DNA of 64,000 bases from TA-21 sp035620895 (GCA_035620895.1 DASPFY010000039.1:62001-126000), one strand, 5' to 3'; counted from the first letter of the stretch, positions 36,788-46,338 are shown. The notes: a model not told the origin generated them from the letters alone. Translations and numbers: made by a program.

Positions 36788-37213
36788 ATGGGCGAAACTT
36801 TCACGAGTGAAGGATTTGTTACAGCATCGATAAGCTTTGTCGGTTTTGTTGATAAACTTGGTCTAGAAGGATTACTTACTTTAAAATCCGACGATGGAAG
36901 AGAATTTCCTATACGTGCATTTTCGGGAGAAGTCGCAAGACATATCCTGAGATTTAGGGAAGGAGACAAGAGTACCATACCTACAATTTATAACCTTATT
37001 GAAGAAATTTCATCCCTGCAGGATTTACTGTTAGTAGAAGTACGAATTTACAGAAACGGTCCTGTATTAAGGTCTAATCTTTATTTCAAAACTCGTAAGG
37101 AAATAATCACTTTGAGAAATTATCGTGCATCGGATTCTATAGCTCTCGCGGTATTTTTTGACGTACCAATAAAAGTAAGGAAAAATCTCTTTGAAGAAAC
37201 AATTGAGCAATGA
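36788..37213 (+). CDS. Bifunctional nuclease (BFN/DUF151) family protein
   Basis: 141 residues with the DUF151 hallmarks: LTLKSDDGREFPIRAFSGEVARHI near 34 and the C-terminal YRASDSIALAVFFDVPIKV. Family members have reported DNase/RNase activity. ATG start, preceded by a TATA-like stretch. It is convergent with purP, 10 bases apart. Confidence 0.82.
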   Translation: MGETFTSEGFVTASISFVGFVDKLGLEGLLTLKSDDGREFPIRAFSGEVARHILRFREGDKSTIPTIYNLIEEISSLQDLLLVEVRIYRNGPVLRSNLYFKTRKEIITLRNYRASDSIALAVFFDVPIKVRKNLFEETIEQ

Positions 37214-37223
37214 CTTATCTGAA

Positions 37224-38321
37224 TCAAGTGACTATTGTGGATAGTTTGTTTAAGGCTATTGCCTTCTTAATTTCCATTGCAATCCTACGACCAATACCAA
37301 AAGTTTGTCCGTAGGAATATTTTGTGTATGGGGAGGTTGTTGCCATTATAGGATTTCCAGGAACTCTGAGAGAAACGTCATACACAACTATTTCTAACTC
37401 AGATGTAACAATGCTCTGTAGAGAAAACGGTCCAATAATTCCTGGCGGATATTCATTTCTAACAGCGTTAGTAAATTTATCACCAAGTTCAAATACTTTT
37501 TGCAGCATAGACTCCCTGATGCTTGCAGGGGTATGACCTATTTCAATATGTTTTACCTCTGTATCAAATTCCATCTGTTGTTGTGCAGGTAGCGCATTTA
37601 GATCATTAAGATTAGTCTGCAGTCTTCTTTCAATCCCTAAGAATTCGGTTTCAGGAGTCAGGGGCGACGAGAAAAAATTAAAATTAAAATAGGTTCCTAC
37701 TACAAATTCTTCAATTACAGACAATTCCAGATCTTCCTTAGTGATCACTTTTTCTTTTATCTTATTTTCTGATTTTATCAGAAAATCTTGTGGTGAGCTG
37801 ACTACAAAAAAAGCTCTCTCGAGTTTTCGTTCATATTCTTGAATCTTCACTATAGCCAATCCATTGATTTCAGAATAATTTTTGTAAATCTTTGGGTGGT
37901 TTACTTGTGCTCGTTCCAATAAAAAATATTGATTTCTATCATAACTCCTTTCTTCCGCACGAAATAAGTTCCTATTTCCGAGTATTGGTAATTTTAATTC
38001 ATTTTCAATTGACTCGTACCCTAGATATGCAGTGAATGCACGATGTGGTACTATAATGCTATTAATTTCCTTAAGTTTGCTTTGATTTTCTTTGAAGAGT
38101 AGGTCTGAGAATTTATCTACTAAAATTATTTCATCTGCTAATCTCTTAAATCTTAGATATGGTAATTCTCGTCCCTTTTGACATATGCATACAGTCCTCA
38201 ATCCTTCGTCCTTTGCACCATCCATTATTTCTAAAGCTGAATGACTACCAATAACTGCCAAGTGTATATTTTTTACATCATAATTTCTTAATATGTCAGA
38301 GATTGTATCAGCATCTATCAT
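37224..38321 (-). CDS. purP: FAICAR synthetase PurP
   Basis: Archaeal ATP-grasp enzyme that formylates AICAR with formate and ATP, replacing the transformylase half of PurH. The N-terminus IHLAVIGSHSALEIMDGAKDEG, CICQKGRELPY, IIVPHRAFTAYLGYE and the C-terminal PIMATTSPYTKYSYGQTFGIGRRIA are diagnostic. 365 residues is normal. ATG start. It complements purN/purD earlier in the window. Confidence 0.94.
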   Translation of the reverse strand: MIDADTISDILRNYDVKNIHLAVIGSHSALEIMDGAKDEGLRTVCICQKGRELPYLRFKRLADEIILVDKFSDLLFKENQSKLKEINSIIVPHRAFTAYLGYESIENELKLPILGNRNLFRAEERSYDRNQYFLLERAQVNHPKIYKNYSEINGLAIVKIQEYERKLERAFFVVSSPQDFLIKSENKIKEKVITKEDLELSVIEEFVVGTYFNFNFFSSPLTPETEFLGIERRLQTNLNDLNALPAQQQMEFDTEVKHIEIGHTPASIRESMLQKVFELGDKFTNAVRNEYPPGIIGPFSLQSIVTSELEIVVYDVSLRVPGNPIMATTSPYTKYSYGQTFGIGRRIAMEIKKAIALNKLSTIVT

Positions 38322-38418
38322 GTTTATGCATGCAGAAGCTATCTGTTATAAATAAAATTTTCCAAATAAAATAATTTGGGAGTAACAGTTGGTGATTACT
38401 GGATGTGCTTAAACTAGA

Positions 38419-38739
38419 TTAACTATTTTTTTCTTTATTAACAGCTCCCTCAATTGCCTTTCTTAGATCATCATCATTTTTATTAGTATAATCTATTCCC
38501 AACGATTCGGCTATTTCTTCAAGTTTTTCACGTCCGATCTTATCAGTACCCTTAATTTGCGCGAGCTCTTTTTTGGCTTCAATTCGTGCCTTTTCATACT
38601 CCGCTGTTGCCTTTCCAAAGGACCTAGCTAATTCAGGAATTTTCTTGACACCGAAAAATAACACCACAATGATAACTATGATGATCAAAACTTCATATCC
38701 GACTGGCACCTGCAAGATTGCATTATGGATACCATTCAT
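38419..38739 (-). CDS. tatA: Twin-arginine translocase subunit TatA
   Basis: 106 residues: a short extracytoplasmic N-terminus, one membrane helix (YEVLIIIVIIVVLFFGVKKI), the FG-KKIPELARSFGKA hinge and amphipathic helix, then a charged tail. This is the pore-forming component for export of folded proteins. A TatC is not in the window. ATG start. Confidence 0.88.
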   Translation of the reverse strand: MNGIHNAILQVPVGYEVLIIIVIIVVLFFGVKKIPELARSFGKATAEYEKARIEAKKELAQIKGTDKIGREKLEEIAESLGIDYTNKNDDDLRKAIEGAVNKEKNS

Positions 38740-39087
38740 AAATACATGATAGATATGGTTGAGATTTAAATGTTGATGGTAAAAGTACTAGATATGGCAA
38801 TAGACGCTCTACTCTTTTTGTCTTCTCTACAACTCCAAAAGTACAAGCCCATTGTATAATTCAAGAACATATAGAATCTATGGACAAGTAACTGCGAACC
38901 TCGGCATAAACGCGTTATTAGAAGATGATTGAAGATTTTATCCTTCATAAGAGATGTCGACTGGAAGTCCAGATTTTCGTGCAGATTAGGAAACGGGGAG
39001 CATAATTTGAGATTATCTTGCTGACCGGCATCTGTGATTTATGTGCAGTAGAGAATTCTCGTTTATATGCAAAAACACACTCATAAC
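38740..39087. other. Gene-free stretch
   Basis: 348 bases upstream of tatA. One minus-strand frame (38766-38948) exists but has no family-like features and was not accepted. The tatA promoter must lie near 38740-38780. Confidence 0.4.
39062..39069 (+). promoter_or_regulatory. TATA box before a small ORF
   Basis: TTTATATG centred about 23-26 bases before the ATG at 39088, the spacing of a leaderless archaeal transcript. Confidence 0.4.
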
Positions 39088-39234
39088 ATGGTGAATATTG
39101 CAATACAAATTAGGATGTGGATTACCACTATTTCCTTTTCAGCTTTATTTCTAGTTATTGACATCCAAGTTGTAGAAATTACAAAATTCGAAAATATGCA
39201 AGTGCAAGTGAATGAGCAAATCGTGACCATGTAA
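39088..39234 (+). CDS. Possible 48-residue membrane/secreted small protein
   Basis: ATG at 39088, stop TAA at 39232-39234. After IQIRMW a hydrophobic stretch (ITTISFSALFLVIDIQVV) forms one membrane helix or signal peptide, followed by a polar tail. A TATA box sits at leaderless distance. No family is recognised, and support comes only from promoter spacing and the composition of the frame. Confidence 0.4.
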   Translation: MVNIAIQIRMWITTISFSALFLVIDIQVVEITKFENMQVQVNEQIVTM

Positions 39235-39354
39235 ACGGTCCAAATGAATACTTGTTATGAAACAATCTAACAGAATTTAAGATCATTCACATTTATTAGT
39301 AGAATAAATAAAATCATTCAACTTTTATGAATATAACCCATTGCTATTCATATT

Positions 39355-39720
39355 GTGTTCTTGGCGCTTAAGGAAATATTACTTCCCCAAGAGAACATAA
39401 TGTTCAGAACAAAGACGAAACTAAGGTGTACGGCAAAAAAGTACAACATCATAATTACAAATCTCAGAGTACTGCTATATTCCGAAAGAGGGCGTCTTTT
39501 CAAATCTCCAGATGTGATAAGTGAAAGACTAGAAAGCATTTATGGTATAGAATATAATGAAGAAGGAATTTTCTTCAAGAGATCCAAAATTAAAATACAG
39601 GGTGGGATAAAATTTGAAATAAGCGGGCCGCTTTCAGAAGTAAAGCCAGTTTTTAATTTCATTCAATCAATCATCAATAAAGCAGATAATCCATTTATTA
39701 GAAGATTAGATGATTCATAA
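39355..39720 (+). CDS. PH-like domain hypothetical protein
   Basis: 121 residues. The pattern (ENIMFRTKTKLRCTAKKYNIIITNLRVLLYSERG, then SERLESIYGIEYNEEGIFFKRSKIKIQGGIKFEI and a last helix EVKPVFNFIQSIINK) fits a bacterial/archaeal PH-like fold, often with a TNxRxLLY strand. Start GTG 39355 or TTG 39361. Function unknown. Confidence 0.55.
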   Translation: MFLALKEILLPQENIMFRTKTKLRCTAKKYNIIITNLRVLLYSERGRLFKSPDVISERLESIYGIEYNEEGIFFKRSKIKIQGGIKFEISGPLSEVKPVFNFIQSIINKADNPFIRRLDDS

Positions 39721-39793
39721 AAATTAGAATGGTAACCCCTCTCCCTCATCTAACGGTAATTCAATCTTAATTAAGGCTTTTACGTTCATAGTC

Positions 39794-40744
39794 TTGTTGT
39801 GGTATTCCGACAAGGCACCGACAATTGAAAGAAAATATTCAAAATCAATTCTGCGGTATTTCAAAGTAGGATCACATATAGGGATGACTATAAACCCATA
39901 TCAAGGATGTCACCACAGGTGTGGATATTGTTATGCAACGTATAAATGGTCACCAGATTTTTACAACAAGATCTATGGGAAAGTCAATGCTCCTGAGATA
40001 TTAGAGTCAGAGTTAAATAGATGGAAAGATACCTCAATGTTACCAGTTATGATATCATCTGCAACGGATGCTTATCAGTTTGCAGAAGCAAAGCTTGGCA
40101 TTACGAAGAGATGTATTCAGGTACTACAACAATTTCAAATTCCATTCTATGTGTTTACCAAATCGTCTCTGATTGAACGTGATCTGAATCTTTTTCGCAA
40201 TTACAATTCTAATTGTTTTATAGTCTGGTCGATAACAACTATCGATGAAAAAATAAAACGAATCATAGAACCAGGAACTCCTCCGATAACAAGAGTTTTT
40301 GAAACGATAATGAAATTTGTAGATTCTGGAATTAAGTGTTGTGTTAACATCGATCCAATTATTCCTTTCATTACCGATGGCCAGGAACATATAGCATCAA
40401 TAGTTGACAAGTGTCAACAATTCGGCATAAGATACATATCGGGATCGGTTCTGCGACTGACGCATGACATATGGGTTAGAATTAGAGAGATTCTCGAATT
40501 ATTTGGAATATCTTGGTCAATTGAAGAGTATGAAAGAATATATGGTTTTCAAGAACCCTTTACGCATGAATACAATCAAAATGCGAACAAAACCTATGTT
40601 GATAAAATACTTAACAATCTCAAAGACGAGGTTTCAAAAAGGGATATTGTATTGGGGTTCAGTGAATTAATAGAGCAATTAACTAAAGTAAAACAAGAAT
40701 ATACAATTTCTTCAAAACAATGCAGGATAAGTGACTTTGTTTAA
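39794..40744 (+). CDS. Radical SAM protein (SPL/COG1533-like)
   Basis: 316 residues. INPYQGCHHRCGYCYA near residue 33-48 gives the CxxxCxxC cluster motif followed by YA, characteristic of the spore photoproduct lyase-related COG1533 group. FVFTKSS-like (FYVFTKSSLIERD), SITTIDEKIKRIIEPGTPP and NIDPIIPFITD are typical later motifs. Such proteins are widespread and mostly of unknown function; a repair role is inference. TTG start. Confidence 0.82.
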   Translation: MLWYSDKAPTIERKYSKSILRYFKVGSHIGMTINPYQGCHHRCGYCYATYKWSPDFYNKIYGKVNAPEILESELNRWKDTSMLPVMISSATDAYQFAEAKLGITKRCIQVLQQFQIPFYVFTKSSLIERDLNLFRNYNSNCFIVWSITTIDEKIKRIIEPGTPPITRVFETIMKFVDSGIKCCVNIDPIIPFITDGQEHIASIVDKCQQFGIRYISGSVLRLTHDIWVRIREILELFGISWSIEEYERIYGFQEPFTHEYNQNANKTYVDKILNNLKDEVSKRDIVLGFSELIEQLTKVKQEYTISSKQCRISDFV

Positions 40745-40836
40745 CTCTTTTGCCTTTCAAATTTGTTTCGTATCAAGTACATAGCTGATATTTGTTTTTA
40801 GAGAACAATGAACTAGATAAAAAAGATGGTCTGAGT

Positions 40837-41145
40837 TTATCCGACTCTTTTCATCTTTGAGCCACATCTTGGACACGAAGCTTCTCTATGTTTTGTCCCA
40901 CAGCTCATACAATAGTAGTTAACTGAATTTCCAGAGAAAGGAGATGAAAGCGAACCAAACATCCCCACTCCTGAGCCCATTTTCTTTGCCATTCTATTCC
41001 GCATATAGAAACCCATCAAAAGAAATATGCCTATAATGATTACCCAAGAATACGGAAAGGGAACGAACAACGATACTGTTATGCTTATGCCTATTGAAAT
41101 TACGATCCACATTAGCTGAAATGCAAGAAATTCTTTATTGTCCAT
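40837..41145 (-). CDS. Membrane protein with C-terminal zinc ribbon
   Basis: About 102 residues from ATG 41145 (TTG 41172 would add nine). Two closely spaced membrane helices (LMWIVISIGISITVSLFVPF and VIIIGIFLLMGFYMRN) are followed by a cytoplasmic zinc ribbon, YCMSCGTKHREASCPRCGSKM, with two CxxC knuckles. This is a common archaeal architecture with unknown role. Confidence 0.7.
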   Translation of the reverse strand: MDNKEFLAFQLMWIVISIGISITVSLFVPFPYSWVIIIGIFLLMGFYMRNRMAKKMGSGVGMFGSLSSPFSGNSVNYYCMSCGTKHREASCPRCGSKMKRVG

Positions 41146-41470
41146 ACTGCAGTATAATAATTGATTAAACAAGATTATTAAGGTTAACTATTTTGAAACC
41201 ACTTTATTATCTAAATACCAGATATTTAATACAGTATTTTGTTATGTTGAATTCTCAGAACCCTAGATTTCCTTTTTATGCCGCTGGTTATTCAATATTT
41301 ATCATCTACATATAATCGAGCATTCAGACGGCCTTTTTCTAATTATATGATTTTTTAGAAATATAGATTCCGGGAAATTTTTTGAAGCTCCATAACTAAT
41401 TGTAAAAATACCATCCAAAAACTATTCTGCTAATAATTTGGATCACTTAGGGCAATTAATGAGTATGTCG

Positions 41471-42601
41471 TCATCTAACAGCAACTTTGAACATATCAGT
41501 CAACTTAGAGTATTCACATGATTTTTTCCAAATCAATATACCTACGTATCCTGAAACAAATGATACCGGCATCAAAATTGGTATGATAAATTTCCACAAG
41601 AGTTGTTCAAATATCAATACGCTTTCGAAAGTAATTAGATCTATTCCAAAGAAGGATTTGAACATATTCACCGACCATGGAAAATAGAACGTAATAAAGA
41701 AGAGCGATATGACAATCGAAAAAATAATGCGTCTGTGCTCTTTATTCAAAAACTTGCCAATTAATTTATTATTCTTTTGGACATAGATGGAAATAATATC
41801 TAAAGATAAAGGTAAGAGTAAGTTTAGAAGGTAAAGGGGAAATAAACCCACAAAATAATTATTTGAAGTAATCGTGGCTGATGATTGTATAGTCATTAAA
41901 GTAGCAGTTACAACTGTCATTCGAAATGGAAAAGGGAGATTTTGTAGCGAATAAAAAATTATGGCCGTAAATATACCAGGTAGAGTTGATCCCAGTACTA
42001 GTGCAGCAGCTGGAGAAGGATTAAAGTCAAAATATTGACCTTCCGAAAAGGGAAGCGTAAACATGAAAACAAAGTTAATAACAATCATCCAAAGTATTCC
42101 ATAACAAATCATCTCAGATAATATCTTGAATTTTTTATGGATTTCAGAAAAGTGGGTTCCAATTAGTGCTCCCAATATCGAAAGCAACATTCCGCTTATT
42201 AAAATTAAATGTGGAGGACTAAGCAGACCATCGAATCCAAAATTTGCGTGCCACCAGTTATCAAATTGACCAGAGAACACTTCTATAAGACACCCCAAAG
42301 CAATTAGTTTTAATGGATTTGGAATTTTATAATAGATTGAATAGGGTTTCTTTAACGAGGTCTTTTGTCTTATTGAAAATAATATCCCCGCAAAAGTAGC
42401 GATTAGTGATAAGCCTACTCCAGAGTACAATACTGTGTGCGGTGGAGTAAAGAAGGATTCAACATTAACAACACCATGCCATATGATGTCCCAATTAGCA
42501 GCTCCAACTTGCAGTGCTACTCCTATTGCAACCAGAAAATAAATCCAAAGTAAAGTGGATGATGATAATGATGATGATGATTCTTCTTTAATTAAGTTCA
42601 A
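41471..42601 (-). CDS. Polytopic membrane protein with internal WH/PPH repeat
   Basis: 376 residues with about nine or ten membrane helices. The N-terminal half has two similar units: NWDIIWHG...FFTPPHTVLYSGVGLS near 37-68 and FDNWWHAN...LLSPPHLILISGMLLS near 114-142. Each has Trp-His, about 12 residues, then PPH and a small-residue helix. The paired His residues could bind metal at the membrane face. No known family was recognised. A serine-rich stretch at the extreme N-terminus comes from a short GAT-type repeat (42555-42585). TTG start. Confidence 0.55.
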   Translation of the reverse strand: MNLIKEESSSSLSSSTLLWIYFLVAIGVALQVGAANWDIIWHGVVNVESFFTPPHTVLYSGVGLSLIATFAGILFSIRQKTSLKKPYSIYYKIPNPLKLIALGCLIEVFSGQFDNWWHANFGFDGLLSPPHLILISGMLLSILGALIGTHFSEIHKKFKILSEMICYGILWMIVINFVFMFTLPFSEGQYFDFNPSPAAALVLGSTLPGIFTAIIFYSLQNLPFPFRMTVVTATLMTIQSSATITSNNYFVGLFPLYLLNLLLPLSLDIISIYVQKNNKLIGKFLNKEHRRIIFSIVISLFFITFYFPWSVNMFKSFFGIDLITFESVLIFEQLLWKFIIPILMPVSFVSGYVGILIWKKSCEYSKLTDMFKVAVR

Positions 42602-42743
42602 AATATAGATTTACCTACCTTCGCACAAATTTATTCTTATCAGAGCTCAAAGACTTCAGTAATTTTGTGATAAAGACACCATAATCTTATACACCCTAGT
42701 CGAGGTACTAAGATAAGGTGAATCTGTACTGGATTTTTTTGAA

Positions 42744-43034
42744 ATGGAAAGGGTATTGGAAGAGCTGGCGCGCTCATTTGCAGCCCCAAGTGCAACGACG
42801 TGGTTCAAAGTCACGAGCAACAAAAGCCCAACCTGCGATGAATACAGGCTGAAGGTGGTTGAATTTATGAAGCTGTTTGAGAATTCCTTAACGTTAGGGT
42901 ACCAAAATTATCCAAATTCTAAGAACATATTGGATTTTGTGAAAAAAGGAGTAAGGGATCAATCCAGAGTAATATTGTCAGGTAAGAACAAAGACGTGGA
43001 AAAAAGATACAAGTATTATGTAGATTATGGTTAA
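42744..43034 (+). CDS. Hypothetical protein, 96 residues
   Basis: Mostly helical and soluble (MERVLEELARSFAAPSATTWFKV, EYRLKVVEFMKLFENSL, DVEKRYKYYVDYG). One cysteine only. No recognised domain. ATG start. The codon use and length suggest a real gene. It is the first of two small plus-strand genes. Confidence 0.45.
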   Translation: MERVLEELARSFAAPSATTWFKVTSNKSPTCDEYRLKVVEFMKLFENSLTLGYQNYPNSKNILDFVKKGVRDQSRVILSGKNKDVEKRYKYYVDYG

Positions 43035-43156
43035 GAACGTTTGAACCAACTCACCGAATGTATATGGAATTGTTTAATCACATAATAGTTATGTCCACAC
43101 AATCAAGAATAAGAATTAGAACGAATTACACTAATATCGTATTACTAAATAATTAA

Positions 43157-43369
43157 TTGGACATGAGAAAGAATCAACCCTCAAAGAGAAAAATTACAGG
43201 TAAGGAATTATCATTGCAAGATGAATTTGGTATAAAGCTGGATACCTTAATAGAGTTGTTAGAGATGAAAGGGATCCTAAGTAAAAGAGAATTCGAAAGA
43301 ATATCCAATATGAGATTGCATGAGATTTCAAAAGCTAGGGCTTTTGAGGATCTGGATGAAGAGATTTGA
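43157..43369 (+). CDS. Hypothetical protein, 70 residues
   Basis: Basic N-terminus (MRKNQPSKRKITGKEL) followed by two helices (DEFGIKLDTLIELLEMKGILSKREFERISN and LHEISKARAFEDLDEEI). It could be a small adaptor or helical bundle protein. TTG 43157 or ATG 43163. No family recognised. Confidence 0.45.
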   Translation: MDMRKNQPSKRKITGKELSLQDEFGIKLDTLIELLEMKGILSKREFERISNMRLHEISKARAFEDLDEEI

Positions 43370-43511
43370 TCATAATAATTTGGCCACCATGTTTGAATCA
43401 TGACTCCGTGACAATCTTATATTGGTGTTGAATGTTTTCCAGAATGATATTATTATTTGGCACCATTCGTGACAACAAAATAAGCAAATAGAGATCTATA
43501 TTTAATTTGTA

Positions 43512-44291
43512 TTAAACGGCCTTCATTCTCTTAAAAGAGAAGATTCCAATCAGAGTAATAATGAAAGTAAACATTAATAGAATCACAAGATCAAGTTCGA
43601 AAGAGTACGTTCCTAAATGTAATATACTATTTCTTAATGCATCTACCGAATATGTAGCCGGATCCAAAAGAGTAATGAACTTTAGCCAGGCAGGTAAATT
43701 GTCTATCGGGAAAAGTGCTCCACTTAGGAAAAATAATGGAAACACAACAAAACTAACAATTAATTGAAATCCTTCCAAGCTCTCAATGTAACTCCCAAAT
43801 GTCAGACCCAGTGACGTCAGACAAAATGAAAGGATCAATACAACTGATATTATTTGGAGTAATGTTAGCGCGTTGTAATTAATCCCTAACGCAATACCAA
43901 TTGCCAGAATTATGGTTACTTGAAAAAGTGAAGTTGTCATACCGCCAAAAGTTTTACCAATGAAAACTGTCGTTCTGCTTGCCGGCGCTACCATTACACT
44001 TTTAAGAAAGTCAAATTTTCTGTCCCAGATGATATAAGAACCGAAAAAAACGGATGTAAAAATGACCGACATACAAATAATTCCGGGAAAAATGAACTTT
44101 TCATAATCTGTTCCTATTTGAAGATTGGTTGATCCAAGCCCAGAACCGATGACAAATAACCATAACAAGGGAGTAAAAGTAGAAGCGATAAGTCTACTTC
44201 TCTCACGTACAAAAACTTTAATTTCCCTAAGCCATAATGCATAGAGTTGTCCTAATACGATTTGTGAATTATGTTTTTTTGTACTGCGCAT
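43512..44291 (-). CDS. ABC-2 type exporter permease
   Basis: 259 residues, about six transmembrane helices, with the ABC-2 signature near the fifth (FPLFFLSGALFPIDNLPAWLKFITLLDPATYSVDALRNSIL). The N-terminal cytoplasmic coupling region LWLREIKVFVRERSRL is typical of DrrB-like permeases. ATG start. It overlaps the ATPase gene by 23 bases, so the two form one exporter. The substrate (drug, lipid or polysaccharide) cannot be told. Confidence 0.88.
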   Translation of the reverse strand: MRSTKKHNSQIVLGQLYALWLREIKVFVRERSRLIASTFTPLLWLFVIGSGLGSTNLQIGTDYEKFIFPGIICMSVIFTSVFFGSYIIWDRKFDFLKSVMVAPASRTTVFIGKTFGGMTTSLFQVTIILAIGIALGINYNALTLLQIISVVLILSFCLTSLGLTFGSYIESLEGFQLIVSFVVFPLFFLSGALFPIDNLPAWLKFITLLDPATYSVDALRNSILHLGTYSFELDLVILLMFTFIITLIGIFSFKRMKAV

Positions 44292-45234
44292 ATCTTTGCA
44301 TGAATCCTCCTTCTGGACTATCTCCGGATAAGGAATCTCCTGAAAGTTTCAAGAACACGTCATTCAAAGTTGGCTTCTTGTATTCTATGGTTTGAACACC
44401 TTCTAAATCTTTTATTAACCTATGCATGTTTGAATTTACCTCATCCATATAAATAATCACAGAATTCCCATTTTGTTCCACCTTGTGAACAAAATGGAAA
44501 TGGGTAAAATCGCTGATTGAAGGAATTCCATCATTAAAGGTTATTTTTACAATGTCTCCTCCGAGTTCCTGTTTTAATTTTGACGGTGAATCCAGAGCAA
44601 TTATTTTTCCGCTGCTTATAAAACCAATTCTATCACATAACATATCGGCCTCTTCCATGTAATGTGTAGTCAATATGATGGTTACTTTTTCCTCTTTTAC
44701 TATTTTCTTGATGTATCTCCACATAGTCTCCCTACTTTGTGGGTCTAAACCCAATGTAGGTTCATCCAAGAAGAAAACCTTGGGATTGTGTAGGAGGCCT
44801 CGTGCTATTTCCAATCTTCTTCTCATACCACCGGAGTATTTCTTTACCTGATCATTTTTTCGATCTTCTAATCCGACTAATTCTAGTACCTCCGAAATTC
44901 TTTTCTCTCTTATTTTTCTAGGTATCCCATAGAGTAACGAATGTACCTTAAGATTTTCATATCCTGTAAGGATATCATCGCTACTTGGTGCTTGAAAAAC
45001 GACACCAATACTTTCCCTTACTTTAGTTGCATCTCGCAAAACATCAAAACCATTCACTATAGCTCCTCCCTGTGTTGGCTTTAGTAGGGTAGCTAGTATA
45101 TGAATAAGAGTGGTCTTTCCAGCGCCGTTAGGACCCAATAGTCCAAATATTTCATTCTCATTGACTTCAAAACTCAAACCATTTAACGCAGTGAAATCTG
45201 AGTATCTCTTGACAAGATTTTTTACAATTATCAA
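44269..45234 (-). CDS. ABC transporter ATP-binding protein (DrrA type)
   Basis: 321 residues. Walker A GPNGAGKTT near 35, Q-loop VVFQAPSSDD near 79, signature YSGGMRRRLEIA near 135, Walker B FFLDEPTLGLDP near 153 and His switch ILTTHYMEEAD near 188 are intact. The C-terminal DUF4162-like tail (about 220-300) is typical of DrrA/NodI exporters. TTG start. Paired with the overlapping permease. Confidence 0.93.
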   Translation of the reverse strand: MIIVKNLVKRYSDFTALNGLSFEVNENEIFGLLGPNGAGKTTLIHILATLLKPTQGGAIVNGFDVLRDATKVRESIGVVFQAPSSDDILTGYENLKVHSLLYGIPRKIREKRISEVLELVGLEDRKNDQVKKYSGGMRRRLEIARGLLHNPKVFFLDEPTLGLDPQSRETMWRYIKKIVKEEKVTIILTTHYMEEADMLCDRIGFISSGKIIALDSPSKLKQELGGDIVKITFNDGIPSISDFTHFHFVHKVEQNGNSVIIYMDEVNSNMHRLIKDLEGVQTIEYKKPTLNDVFLKLSGDSLSGDSPEGGFMQRYAQYKKT

Positions 45235-45321
45235 GTAATCTAAAATGTTTGGGGCCTATTAAAATATCCTTGGTAAAGCTTCTTGTGTTTTGACAGGTGA
45301 TTTTAACCATGGGTGGCATCA

Positions 45322-45719
45322 TTATTTGTATGGGAGCGGGGCTGTCAACTCTTCAACGTAGCTAATTACTTCTTTCAATGGAATATCATGAGTTTTCCAC
45401 ACAATCAGCGTTTGCTCTGGGCCTGTCGCTGTCTGGCAACGCCGTAGATCCTTAAAAGTATAAGACTGTCTATAGTAAATTCTTTATCCTGAAATTGTGC
45501 ATGATATTTATCTAATAGCCTTGCTGGAACCATATAGGTTCCAACTATCTCATCATTATTTTGAGGAACATCAGTAATAGGATTTTGTTGATTATCAAAC
45601 ATTCCGGTTATCGTGCAGCTCAATAAAATTTGGTACCTGTTTACTTGCATCAGATTCCTAATATTGGTAATCACCTGTTTCATTTGATCTAAGGTTTCAT
45701 TTAAAAGTGGATATATCAT
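45322..45719 (-). pseudogene. Frameshifted hypothetical gene
   Basis: The ATG frame at 45719 encodes QVNRYQILLSCTITGMFDNQQ...PITDVPQNNDEIVGTYMVPARLLDKY and then ends after VARQRQAQSKR at 45405. A second frame continues in protein-like sequence (GPEQTLIVWKTHDIPLKEV then SYVEELTAPLPYK) to a stop at 45322-45324. The two parts join if one base is missing, or two are extra, near 45410-45450. This reads as one gene of about 130 residues broken by a frameshift or a sequence error. Function unknown. Confidence 0.6.
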
Positions 45720-45906
45720 ATTAACAATTTACAGCTAGAAAAATTTGATAACGTGTACTTTTCAATATCAATTCTCAATAATTATTTCGATGTTCTTTGC
45801 TGAAAGATCTTCATTTTCATATTCCTTCAATAGATTGCCATATAGATAACTGTCTATTGACTGTGCAAATCAAACATTAATAGTTAATTTTAATACCGGG
45901 AATTTT

Positions 45907-46338
45907 GTGATTACTATCGTGATCTTTAAAAGGAAAAAGGATTCAACCGAAGCAAGAAGAAAAATAGTTTTAACAAAAGAGATTACAAATAGTATCATAA
46001 CTTATGCGAAATCGTGGCATCCCAATGAGGGAATATTGATCTTGCAAGGTAAGAAAGAAAAAAATGTGATCAGGATAACAGGGTTGATTATTCCGCCGTT
46101 TTCGACGCATGGACCTTACTATTCAGGCTTTCCTGTATATCAACTCCCTTTTGATTTATCATATATTGGAACAATTCATTCACATCCTAGTGGATCCAAT
46201 CATCCATCGCTAGAAGATTTGAATCATTTTTTTGGTTTGGTGTCATTAATAATTTGTTATCCTTACGACGTTCAAAACATTGGGGCTTTTGATCGTAATG
46301 GAAATGGAATGGATCTCGAAACAGAGTATATCTATTGA
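45907..46338 (+). CDS. JAMM/MPN+ metalloprotease-like protein
   Basis: 143 residues. The JAMM metal motif is complete: Glu in NEGILILQG near residue 41, then GTIHSHPSGSNHPSLEDL near 91-107 (HxHx10D with SxxD). Archaeal single-domain JAMM proteins remove ubiquitin-like modifiers (SAMPs). The start is GTG 45907. The neighbours are broken genes, not modifier genes; a MoaD-like protein with a GG tail is encoded at 18579-18830. Function as an isopeptidase is inferred from the motif. Confidence 0.82.
   Translation: MITIVIFKRKKDSTEARRKIVLTKEITNSIITYAKSWHPNEGILILQGKKEKNVIRITGLIIPPFSTHGPYYSGFPVYQLPFDLSYIGTIHSHPSGSNHPSLEDLNHFFGLVSLIICYPYDVQNIGAFDRNGNGMDLETEYIY

Noticed and set aside
38766..38948. Minus-strand frame of 60 codons upstream of tatA
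   Set aside because: No domain, no promoter support and composition unlike neighbours.
42541..42595. GAT trinucleotide repeat
   Set aside because: Short and imperfect; it encodes a serine-rich N-terminus and is low-complexity DNA, not a functional repeat array.
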